The notes beneath the pieces were generated by a model. It was not told the origin of the DNA. It ran no database searches and saw nothing but the letters and a program-made list of their open reading frames with translations. The translations under genes were made by a program, and so were the position numbers. A DNA stretch of 64,000 nt, taken from contig NC_069135.1 of the NCBI RefSeq assembly GCF_026914265.1, positions 15,988,406 through 16,052,405 of the forward strand, given 5' to 3'. Origin of the DNA: Mya arenaria. Taxonomy: Eukaryota; Mollusca; Bivalvia; Myida; Myidae. Below are positions 1-11,200 of this stretch, in pieces (positions within the stretch are counted from its first letter, which is position 1; every line of letters begins with the position of its first letter).

Positions 1-62
1 TGAATATAGTAATTTGTACACTAAGGAGAACTTATGTATCCTTAAACATATAAGCACTTCCT
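1..62 (+). repeat. Direct repeat, left copy, of the PM20D2-like copy A 5' flank
   Basis: The first 62 bases match 5200-5262 base for base. The second copy ends six bases before the start codon of the first dipeptidase gene. Identity stops abruptly after the shared CTTCCTG, and the left copy may extend outside the window. This looks like a recent duplication of the gene's 5' flank. Confidence 0.85.
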
Positions 63-1085
63 GGAATAAATAATGCCAGGAATAAACTTGCAACCATGCT
101 TGAAACAAATCAAAACGTTCTAGGAGTATGCTGGAGTGATGGACAGAAATACTAAAAACCAGCGAGAAGATATTAGTATCCTTAAAAACTCTACATCAGA
201 AACAGTCCATTAGACCCGTTTTGCATCGTACCTATACAAATACCGGCAACTTCGCCGAAATGCTGCAAGTTTTGAAGAACAACACATATCTTGAGCGTTT
301 GACAGGCAGAATTCAGTATGTGCAGCGCATCAGAGACATGGGTCGCTGCAACGCTTTCCTTTTTGCAACGTCTCGGTGGATCATATTTTGAAAGCCATGA
401 CGGAGCTCGAATGCTTTGGCACCGCTACAGACAGAGAAGGGATGTACGGTTAGATTCCTGCGTTGTTGTGCCATTTCCGTGTTTGCCCGCTAACGTCGGC
501 TCCATTTTTGCGCACCATCTTCGCTTTCAAAACACGTGAAAACATGCCGCCATCTAAACAAGTAAATATTTGCATACAACGAACTCGTTCGGTGTGCAAA
601 GGGAAAAGCTCTTTGTATGTGCCGAGAAATTTGTATCATGCAATGTTAAAAATATTTGATGCCATATTAAACGAGGACAATGAGAAGACAGTTAACAGCA
701 ACTTAGTTATTTTTGTGATACGCAAGACTTGATGATGTAAAATTTATTTTGTCAAGTGATGGAATAAAGTATCGAAATATTACGATACTTAAGTATGATT
801 ATGTAAAGATATCTCAAATAATGGAGCCTGCACGTAAGACATTTAGTGAAACTGTTAAGGATGAACACATATAGGATAACAAGGAAGAAGCGACTGTGTA
901 TTAAATGAACAGACACCTTTAAATCAAACTGTTTGCATGTCATTACGCATTGTTTCGAGACAAATATCATTTGATAAGGGACATGCAGACCGAGTTCGTA
1001 GGCCAAGGCTTAGTTACTACATGGACAGTCGGTAAATATACACATATTAAACAACACTTCTTTGTACCGCTTTCACATTTTTAAA
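63..1085. other. Unassigned sequence, no supportable gene
   Basis: Only short unrelated open frames occur here. The stretch around 240-740 has somewhat higher GC and could be a decayed transposon or exon, but no domain or motif is recognisable in any frame. Confidence 0.4.
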
Positions 1086-1097
1086 CCCCATCAATAC

Positions 1098-1127
1098 GTG
1101 AAGTAGCAGCAGCAACAGTTGCAGTAT

Positions 1128-1158
<31 letters not shown>

Positions 1159-1265
1159 AGCAGCAGTAGAAGTAGTAGTAGAAGTAGCAGCAGCAGCAGT
1201 AGTAGAAAAAGTACTAGTTGTTGTTGTTGTAGTAGTAGCAGTAGCATCACGGCAGCAATAGTAAC
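1098..1265. repeat. Mixed trinucleotide microsatellite (CAG/CAT/TAG/GTT)
   Basis: Adjacent runs of CAG, CAT, TAG/AAG and GTT triplets, interrupted by point changes. Because the period is three, long single-residue frames appear on both strands; these are not genes. Confidence 0.9.
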
Positions 1266-1504
1266 AACAGTATCTGTTATTTCTTCTTATAAAATATATA
1301 ATTAAGTATGTACAGCACATGAATGCATATGACTGATACGTTACAAATATATTTGCTGATAACCCTACTTTGGTATCCTGAGGAAACTGATGTGTGCTTT
1401 ATCTCTCTAAAGGCAATGCGACTAATATACATTGACATGAATTTACCATGCATGCCTTGTATATAAATATATATAGTGCATATGGCAAAATAGCCGTATA
1501 CATG

Positions 1505-1984
1505 AGTTTGTGTCCGAACCTTGAATTTTTCATTACCTACAAAATCTTTTTGTCTTTTGCCAGATAGATGGATTCTTTCAATATCATTTGATGTAAGTGG
1601 AGGGGTGATTTTCAGTTTGTTGTTGCAAATATTCATAAATTGTTCTTCAAAGTTTCTATCTTCAAATGCCATAGGAACTCTGTGAAATTTCAGTGAAAAT
1701 CTTCTAGAATGTTGTTCTAATTTATAAAGTTTGTTATCTGAGAGTTCTTTTGAGAGTAAATTTTGATGCTCATGTTTTTTATTATGGATGTTTGAGGTTC
1801 AATTTGGTGTGTTTAAGTGTTGAGGGCCCAAAGCTTCATCTATAGTTTGTAATACTGTTTCCGTGCAGAGCGCTTTCTGAACAATTTCAAAACAAAATAT
1901 ATCAATATCCGGACCGTTGATTTCGGACAACCTGCTAGAATCAGGATGTGCGGATTTTCTTATTATTGGGTTCGGCGAATTCAC
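1505..1984 (-). pseudogene. LINE ORF1-like remnant
   Basis: One minus-strand frame runs from about 1984 to 1505 with a single in-frame stop near 1799. It contains the stretch LEQHSRRFSLKFHRVP followed about 35 residues later by SNDIERIHLSGK. This is the arrangement of the coiled-coil/RRM ORF1 protein of L1-, L2- and CR1-type LINEs (L-E-Q-x-S-R-R-x-x-L-x-x-x-x-x-P then D-I-E-R-x-H-x-x-G). The similarity fades after about 1510, where the frame enters low-complexity sequence. No reverse transcriptase follows, so it is a truncated fragment. The family beyond LINE ORF1 is uncertain. Confidence 0.65.
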
Positions 1985-1989
1985 ATACC

Positions 1990-2680
1990 CACTAGCTATG
2001 CAGCTACGTTATTGTTGTTTCTGTAATTGGTCTTTCGTTTCGAATATCAGGCGTTTTTGAGGCCATTTTGTGTCACTGACAAAACATTCACACAAGGCGC
2101 CAAGTTAGAAGAAGTTCTGAACAATCGGCTCAATGTGTTTATACCCACTTGAAGACCCATACTAAAATAATCTATAGTTCAAAAGTTATATCACTATCGT
2201 ATTTATTTAAACATTTTAAGTAATAGTTCGTTTTGAAGTGTTGTCTTCATAACAAAGAAGTGAGTAGGCTAGGCACAGCCGGGCAAAGCCGAGCGGCAAC
2301 CTTATTATTTTATATCTTATTGTTTGGTATGGCACGTTGACATACTAGCCAGTGGGCATGTTGGGACCTCTGAACAACCCACTACATAAGACCAATTAAT
2401 GCTTATATGGAACTTTGGCGGTTATTTTTTTATCATAACGTTCCCAAGGTTTCGTAGGTCTTTTAATCTTAGAAAAACCTTGTGGGCACTCTAGGTGTTA
2501 TACGGTTTTTTTTCTGGCCCAATCTTCACGAATGTCTTTCGTTTAAAACAATTGCAAAAGCAAACAACTCATACCTCATATCCAATGTTCATACTTAAGA
2601 GTCCCTCACCCTGCTCCTATATTGCAAGTTTCGGTTGGAATATTTCACCAACACTTGATTTCATTATATCATCAACATCA
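1990..2680. other. Unassigned AT-rich intergenic sequence
   Basis: Only frames below about 75 codons with no recognisable motifs. I see no RNA gene or clear repeat boundary. Confidence 0.4.
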
Positions 2681-2684
2681 TCAC

Positions 2685-2759
2685 CATGGCAACAACACCC
2701 AAGTCTATTACAACAATAACACCAAGACTATGACAACAACAACACACAATTCTACTTTT

Positions 2760-2793
<34 letters not shown>

Positions 2794-2960
2794 GTCTATG
2801 ACATCAATAACACCCACGTCTATTACAACAACAACAACACCAAGTTTATTACAACAACGACACCAAGTCTATGACAACAACAACAACATTAAGAATTTGA
2901 CAACAATAATACCCAAGTCTATTACAACAACAACAACAACAACAAGTCTATGACAAAAAT
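2685..2960. repeat. CAA-rich degenerate minisatellite
   Basis: Runs of CAA/ACA triplets alternate with a recurring block containing AAGTCTAT(G/T)ACA, giving an irregular period of roughly 30-40 bases. A cleaner (CAA)n stretch lies near 2760-2795. Confidence 0.8.
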
Positions 2961-2999
2961 GACACCAAGATTATGAGAACAGTGAAATCAAGGCTATGG

Positions 3000-4320
3000 C
3001 AACGACGACGAACCATTTCGAAGCACCCAAGTCTATGTTTGGTCCATAAATTGTATTTACAATGTATAACTAAATGTGTATCTGTAGATATGATCCAGTG
3101 TACTAGTTTTTAATTATTGTTTATAGTGAGTATGAAATATTATTTCATATTACTTTTGTCATATTACTTTAAGTTCATAGTACTCTTTCATTCATTTCAT
3201 ATCTGTCGAAGAACTTGGCTTATGCACCTGCCCATGACCCCGACAATATTTGTTTCAGTGTGGGACGAGGATTTGGCGTATTTCCCCTGAGACCAACTCT
3301 GTGTGTATTCTGCGAAAATGTTGCGCTATTGACAATTCATTTGTAAATAAAAGTTATAATAATAACATGCAAAGGAAGCGTAGTCGCGACCACTGCTCTT
3401 GTCAATGATTAACTCTGTCGGCGAGGTTTTATAAAATCTGTTAATTCTGTTGTCTTAATCCGACCTCGTAAAGCAAGGACAATTGTCAAAATCCCTGCGG
3501 TCGTGGATGATCCAGGCTCGAACATCCCTACCCAATCCTTTTGAACAAATCCGAACACGTCTATGTTCCATGTGGCGGTCTCACCGAGCTTATCCAAATC
3601 CCGTCTGTTGTGGCTCAGACGCTGTCTTAAGTCCCTTATATGCCCCATTCCCACATGCGGTGGGACACACATGAAGTCTGTTTTATACAGAAGTTACAAC
3701 ATGAGTTTACAAAATGCGAGCAGTGTGATACATTCGATTGAAATCTGTATTAATGAGTAGAAGCAGTTTTTTATGAATTATTGTGGTGTAAGGTTGTTTA
3801 CTGATGTTGAAACATCTGTATAGATGTTTTCTGTTACTATTAAATGCTAAAAAGGACAGAACAAAACAAAACAGATACATTGTCTATTAAAGTTAAACTT
3901 CACAGTTTTGTTATGTTATATATACATTTTTATAACTATATTTACGTTACAATTATACAATATATTATATACAACAAAATATAGGCCACGGATCCGCCTC
4001 AGCGATTTTGCACCGAACAGATTGCCAATTTGTACCGCCCTATTGCGTTTTCGAACAGTCAGTTTCAGCACTTCAAAGAGTTTCGTTCATCACAACGTTT
4101 TTCTTGCTAGCGTAATTTAAAACTACGATTTAATTGATCGGTTGAAGTTCAACCAATATAAATTGTGCATGTATGTATGCCTTGCAAAGGCAAAGGCCCA
4201 TATGGGCTCACATTTTCAGTAGTAAGTTTCTGATGATATTGTCAGTGTATATTCCAACCCGTGGACGGCAGCGGTCGGTTTCTTTCAGAAGTCGATCCAC
4301 ATGCTAAAGACAGTGTGTGA
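3000..4320. other. Intergenic sequence with one GC-richer block
   Basis: Most of this stretch is AT-rich and featureless. A GC-richer block at 3400-3675 is open for 87 codons on the minus strand and has a B-box-like GGCTCGAAC at about 3512 (+ strand). It might be a SINE-type repeat or an old exon, but I cannot assign it. Confidence 0.35.
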
Positions 4321-4323
4321 GTA

Positions 4324-4783
4324 CCACGTGATAAATTGCGCCATAAATGCTACCCCGGAAGGCAATATTTTGCTTCGAATAAAGACTTTAAACGAAGATA
4401 ACTTTCTTATTTCTTCACCATGTTGAATAGAAAATAGCGCAGTCTACGCCGCTAACGGAGCCCCGCCTTCGGTCTTTTACCAGAGTTTGATTGAGAGAGT
4501 AGTTTCTTAAAACACTTCGACAAACCTTTTCACAATACGGTCGTCTGACGGAGCACTGTCAAAAACAGTATTTTGGAAACAGGTTTGTCGAAGTGTTTGG
4601 TGAAACTAATCACCTAATCAAACTCCGGTAATAAAACGAAGGCGTGGCTCTTTAAGCGGCATAGACTGCCCTTTGTTCATTTAAAATGGTGTAGTAAAAG
4701 AAAAGCTATCTTTGATTTAAGTCTTTATTTTAAGCAAAATGTTGCCTTCTGACGTAGCACATATGACGTAATTTATCACGTGG
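4324..4783. mobile_element. 460-bp foldback (MITE-like) element with ~215-bp inverted arms
   Basis: The left arm (4324-about 4545) and right arm (about 4570-4783) are imperfect reverse complements along their full length. Both begin with CCACGTGATAAATT and share blocks such as GAAGGCAA..TTTTGCTT and AACACTTCGACAAACC. Only about 25 bases separate the arms. TA flanks both sides (4322-4323 and 4784-4785), as expected for a Tc1/mariner-type target duplication. It carries no coding capacity, so it is non-autonomous. Confidence 0.85.
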
Positions 4784-5148
4784 TATATAAACACCCTGTA
4801 GATGTTGCACTCGATTATTCAAAGCCAAACACATTCGATGCTTTAAAAAGCATTCTGGTGCAAAAAATGAAGCTGAGTAATATTGTCGGCCGTTATGTTT
4901 ATAATTCTGAATTATAATTATTTTGAAAAAAAAAAACCCTTGTATTTGTGTAAAAGGACAAAAATGTGTTTGTCTTTGTATTCCTTTGTAATGGTAAACA
5001 GAGTTCCAGAAATCTTATCACTGCGTTTTGGTGGCAAAACATCATTGTAAAGAACTTAGTTTGGGTCTTCCCACTTTTAAAACATCACTGTGACTTGAGC
5101 GTCATTCAGTCTTTCACACCGTGTGCTTTATCTCGCGTATAGCCCGAC

Positions 5149-5155
5149 TATAAAT
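5149..5155 (+). promoter_or_regulatory. Possible TATA box of PM20D2-like copy A
   Basis: TATAAAT lies about 120 bases upstream of the start codon in otherwise unique sequence. If functional, transcription would start near 5180, and the 62-bp duplicated block at 5200-5262 would be 5' UTR. The call rests on motif and spacing alone. Confidence 0.3.
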
Positions 5156-5199
5156 TACCATGACCTTAAAATGCGTCATTTTTACATACATGTATAAGT

Positions 5200-5262
5200 T
5201 GAATATAGTAATTTGTACACTAAGGAGAACTTATGTATCCTTAAACATATAAGCACTTCCTG
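5200..5262 (+). repeat. Direct repeat, right copy (5' flank of copy A)
   Basis: Identical to bases 1-62. It ends six bases upstream of the ATG at 5268, so it is probably 5' UTR or core promoter sequence. Confidence 0.85.
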
Positions 5263-5267
5263 TTAAT

Positions 5268-8200
5268 ATGTGTGACGTTGAGGATTTGAAGCTAGCTGCA
5301 TGTGCAGCCATAGACGCCGCAAAGAAACAGTTGAACAATATCAGCACGGAGATTTGGAGTAAACCGGAACTCGGATTCGAAGAAAGGCACGCGCACAATA
5401 TTCTCACTGACTTCTTGGAAAATCACGGATTTCAAGTAAGTACAACTTACATCTACAGCCAATGCGATTGCTACATGGCGTCATATTTTGGTCCCCGGTC
5501 TGCTGTAACAAGTTCCAATCTACGTCGGTGATAAATCTTTTAAAATTTCTTACCATGTCGCCTGGATTGATTTTGAGTAAAGCTTGAATAAATTAAAGTA
5601 TGTGATCATACCGTTCGTTCCCAAGTAAGGTAGAGATTGATGTCCATTATTTATAAATATACATCTGCGACCTCCATTCTCGACATTCTCTGTATTGCGA
5701 TGTGAAAACTAACTACGAGTTTCTTTATCCTTAATGAATTTCTATCACAAACCAGGATTGTGTTGTCGTTTTATGCATGCCATGAATTTCCCTGTGCATT
5801 TTACTTATTCAAAAGTATAAATAAGCTTTTAGCTCGCTTCTTTATATACTGGGCATAATGATAAATTAAATATTTAAACATGAAATCATTTCCTTCCTAT
5901 TTTAAAACTTCTACTCATAACTTGCAGACTGAGCGTTCTTACAAATTGGAGACGGCGTTCAGAGCGACGTACGGTTCCCGAGAGGACGGCCCTAACGTGA
6001 CCTTCATCAGCGAGTATGACGCGCTTCCGGAAATAGGCCATGCATGTGGTCACAACTTAATAGCAGAAGTTGGAGTCGGAGCCGGGTTGGGACTAATGGC
6101 CGCCATGAAGGCCGCTGGCAAACCTCTCGGACAGGTATGTCTATGATTCCTCTCTGCGGGCACTGGAAGAAAACTATTGATCTATCAACTAATATATGTT
6201 AAGATGTTTTCTCTGGCGTTTTCAATTGAATGAATTTGATAATCGAAACACATTTTACTAACCTGCAACTATGTAACATAGATAAGTGACTGGCAGCTGA
6301 CGTCAAGTTCCATTCCATTTTCTACAATGTTCTATGCTTAAAGATGCACTCTTACTCCAATATAAGATTTACCACAATAAATAATATTGTCTCAATATTC
6401 CAAAAAGGATGAATACATGTAAAAGCAATGGTTCTTATGAAGGATACCGAGTTGAATTTGAAAGAAACGAGCAAAGAAACACGGTATTTCTACCTTATGA
6501 AACTTTAGAAGACCACAGTAAATCTTTTAGCATTCACCAATCATTTAATATTTTTCTGCTTTCTGCAATATTCAATACACGTTTACAGTCTTGTTATCAG
6601 TAATTAATATTTCCATAAATGCATTATTTAGTAAGAAGTGAAAGGTTTATCAGTCAAAAGTTATGTTTGTTATACATGTGTATGTAGTTATTTTGAATTA
6701 GAGTGTCATTTTAAGATTTTGATAACTTTGTATCAGTTAAATTGTAGGAGATATAATTGAACATGAAACAAATAGATACATTTGAACGTCTAGGTGACTG
6801 TATTGGGAACCCCAGCGGAGGAGAGCGCGGGCGGAAAAATTGACTTGATAGAAGCCGGCGCCTTTACCGACGTCGACGTCGCGATGATGGCGCATCCGTT
6901 TCCGGAAAACGATTTCCGTCCTATCGCCTTAGCATATTACGGGTTGGTTTAAATATTAAGCTCGACAATTCGATAAGAAATGTAGCGATATTAATTTAAA
7001 GTCACCTCTTGTTGACGTCGTCCAGGCCCCAAAATCACGAAAAAACTTAAGTCAAATCTCAGTCTCAGTCTCAACTCATTTTGCCACATAGCATTAAAAG
7101 TTATAAAAATACCATACGATTTTACTCCTTTGAAAAGGTATTCTACCATATAATATGTTGATGTGTGCCTGGTGACAAGATTCAAAAGGAATAATATTCT
7201 TTAGCAAAATATGTATTTTAGTACAATTTCTTGTTGTTTTTTAACAATTACACAAGTAGATGTTTTTTGCTCTGGAATTAAGTTTCTTTGAAATATTGAC
7301 AAAATCTTTATAAAAAAAAATATATGAGAAAATATGTTTTCATAATGTATAAAAACCTGCAAGATTTTAAATCATACTCTCCTCTCATGTGGAAAATTGA
7401 GTTGAGTTCGAGATTAAGATTGAAATTCAACTTGACTTTTTTGTGATATTTGTGCCTGCATGTTGGCGAAGAAGTTGCATGCAAGTCTTATCAAGCTTAT
7501 TTATTGATCTTAACAACTCGGCCAGCTCAAACACGCTTCAGGATAATTAAAACTGTTGTAAAATGGCAGCGGTCTTTTACCATTCTTGAATGTCCTCGTG
7601 CTTAGATGTACATGTATGTACATGTCACAGTGGTGATGTAATGCACCAGTCAATTGTAACCACGGTCCCCCCAGGTCCGGGGGTATACCGGGGATAGCCG
7701 GGAAAATGGGCCGTGTTATTACCTTCCAGGTGGCCCCGCTTGCCGGTTGAGTGCGGTGGTTTTGTCTTCACGCCAAATATAGCGGGGAATGGGCCTTTCC
7801 TAGAGTCCTTTAGGTGCAGGGGCATTTGGCGGGGGTTTCATGAGCAGTTCGTAGGGCGGGGACTTTGCCCGGACTTGGCTGGACCGAAAGTCAAAGTCCC
7901 CGCTATTCCCCGGACGGGGGGGGGCGTGGTTATGCTAACAGTTATGCTTTTGTTCACAGCATTGACAAGTCAAGTCAAGAGTTTATTGGGTAATTAAAGG
8001 CAACTGGCCCAAAATACATAACATACATGAAAGGCATTATTTGTGTCAGGGTAATTAATCGATACAAGTTAAGTGTAAATAAAATTCATGATTACTTCCC
8101 CTTAACCATTAATAATCCAGAAGGAGATCGTATACATAATACGTGTTCAGATTGATTTGTATCTAATTCAGTACCATTACTGCATTAGAATACCAATTAA

Positions 8201-11200
8201 ATAAATATTGCCTTCGTATATCATTATATTAACAACATATAAAGAATGCATGGTATTCACAGTCTAAAACAAAAATGTTAATATTATCTAGACAAAACCG
8301 ACAAATGCGTTCTTCACTTGGGATATTATTATGCCAGTTTCAATTAACAATTTATGATTTGAACATCTAAATTTGCTAAAAGCGAATTCGTGTTTGTACG
8401 GTATGTCTAAAGATAAATAACGTTCCACATTAAGCAAGTTTTGTATTCTTTATAATGAAAACACCGACTGAAACTGTAAATAGATTCGTGCCAGTTTGGG
8501 TTGAAACAATCAATAATCCTCCATCGCCAACATCTTGAGATATCCAGATATAACCGAAGCCATACATAAAAAGCATATTCTTTATATAAGTTGCCCAGCA
8601 AGGGCGTCCAACTTCATCCAACGACTTGAGCATTAAGTAGCATTGTTTAGGGTATCTATTATTAGAAAGTTGTAATAATTTGCAAAAATATCTAATACAA
8701 TTAGAAAAATAATTTAAACATAAAGGCAATCTTCCACATTCACCAAGAATCATACATGTATAAGTGCTTTAATATACACCGATATGCTACCTACAGTAAT
8801 CGTTTTGTACATATTCAATCGTAGGACAGAATGTATAGCCCCAAATCTGGGACCCATAACATAGAATAGGTTTAATCATAGTGTCAAACATTTTAAACAG
8901 TTCTTTTGTTGGAAAATAACCAAAAGGTTTCTGGTAACGTTTAATAGCAAAAGTAGCTGTTTGAGCTTGAGCTGCTAGTTTGTCTTGTGCTGGCGTCCAT
9001 GACAACTGTGGACTAAACAATATACACATGTATTTATAAACAGATGTTGTTTTGATATTTACGCCGCAAAATTACCATTTCTCATTATTTCGTGAAGCGC
9101 AACTATTTCTAAAAACAATTATTTCAGCCTTATCAAGATTGACCTCCATACCGGTATTTGAACAAAAACTATCTTTAACGTTTAATTGTTGTTGCAATTT
9201 AAAAACCGTTTCCGCACAATTAGCAACGTCATATGCAAACATCTGAATGACACTCTTATTAAAAATCAATACATACACATAACAAATATAATTATATTTT
9301 GAGTGATTAATCTTTAAGTACTTACTAAATAATACTTTTATGGAAAATATTATTTACTGATAAAAGGAATGTAACCGTGTATTTAATAGCTAAAAACGCA
9401 AAACAAATATGATTGGTTAATGCTAAAAGATTTACTGTGATCTACTATAGTTTCATAAGATAGAAATACCCTGTTTTCTGCACCTATCTGTCAAATTTAA
9501 CCCGGTATCCTACATAAGAATCATTGTTTTCGATATTTATTCATCGTTTTCGGTATGTTTTCTTATCACAACCTGTCACGTGTTCAACCAAATCTTATTT
9601 GGGAGTAAGAGTACATCTTTTAACGTCATGTTACACTTTATCGATGTTATCGAAAGTAATGGCAGTTTCTCAACCTCAGACACTCTGGTTATGTAGAAGC
9701 TTAATGTACAAGTTCCCAGTTTGGAAACTAAACCAGCCTCTTGCATGGCCATATTTTTCTGTAACCCATTTTATTATTCAGGATAATTATTGTCCACAAA
9801 CAGTCATGTATCTTTTGAGTGCATTTTTAAAATTGTTTTTGTCGAAGTTTTTCTGGCAAGCTGCTAGTAGACACCTAACAACTTAACTTGTACATTTCTA
9901 AAACTTGTCTCATATTTGAGTTTGAAACATTTGATTTCACGATTAGAATCAAACTCTGTTTGTTATTTTCAAGTTTGGAGATTGTGTACACGGGTAAGGC
10001 GTCTCACGCGGCTGGCTACCCATGGGAAGGCGTCAACGCCCTGGACGCGGCTGTCACGTGCTACCAAGGAATTTCCTTTCTCCGACAACAGTGCAAACCG
10101 GATTGGAGAATACACTGTAATCTAAATTTATATCAAAAAGTTAACAAGCTAAATACATATTCATTGTCTTCGAACCTGAACGGTTACTGATAAAGAAAAC
10201 ACAGCGTAAATGAATCGTTTATTCAAGTTATTTTGTTAAATATGCGTCGCATCACAAGGAATTTGATCCAATGTCGATCTTTTGACCAATGTGCTATTGA
10301 CATATTCATAAAGCTAAACGAATTATTTTTTGCAACAGTATATTTTTTCCAAATCAAGGGTAAAAGTTCCGACTTTAGCCACTCATTACGTGGGCGACAA
10401 TCCCAAATCACTTCATAGTAAAACATATGTCTGTTCTATCCAGGTATTATTCTGGAGGGTGGAGTAAAGGTTAACATTATACCAGAGCGCGCAAGACTTC
10501 ACGTGACTGTCCGCGCTCCAAGTGACCAAGAAATGTTTTTGTTGCGAGACAAAGTCATAAACATCATCACCTCAGCGGCTACCAGCACAGGGTGCCAGGT
10601 ATATGTTTACTTTTACCAGCATCACATCGGTGGCTACCAGCACAGGGTGTCAGGTATATGTGGTATATGTTTACTTTTACCAGCATCACGTCAGCGGCTG
10701 CCAGCACAGGGTGTCAGGTATATGTTTATCATAACCAACACCAAGTCAGTGGCTACCAGCACAGGATGTCAGGTATATGTTTACTTTTACCAGCATCACG
10801 TAAGCGGCTACCAGCTCAGGGTGTCAGGTATATGTTTACTTTTACCAGCATCACGTCAGCGGCTACCAGCACAGGGTGCCAGGTGTATGTTTACTTTTAC
10901 CAGCATCACGTCAGCGGCTACCAGCACAGGGTGTCAGGTATATGTTTACTTTTACCAGCATCACGTAAGCGGCTACCAGCACAGGGTTTCAGGTATATGT
11001 TTACCTTTACCAGCATCACGTAAGCGGCTACCAGCACAGGGTGCCGGGTATATGTTTACTTTTACCAGCATCACGTCAGCAGCTACAAGCAGTGTGTCAG
11101 GTATGTGTTTACTTTAACCAGCATCACGTCAACGGCTACCAGCACAGTGTGTCAGGTAAATGTTTACTTTTACCAGCAACTCGTCAGCGGCTACCAGCAC

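Noticed and set aside
3409-3672. 87-codon minus-strand frame as a gene
   Set aside because: No homology recognisable, no splice or start context; could be repeat-derived.
1-5262. The 62-bp direct repeat as terminal repeats of an LTR element
   Set aside because: The repeats do not end in TG..CA, no primer-binding site is visible, and the 5.1 kb between holds no capsid or polymerase frame.
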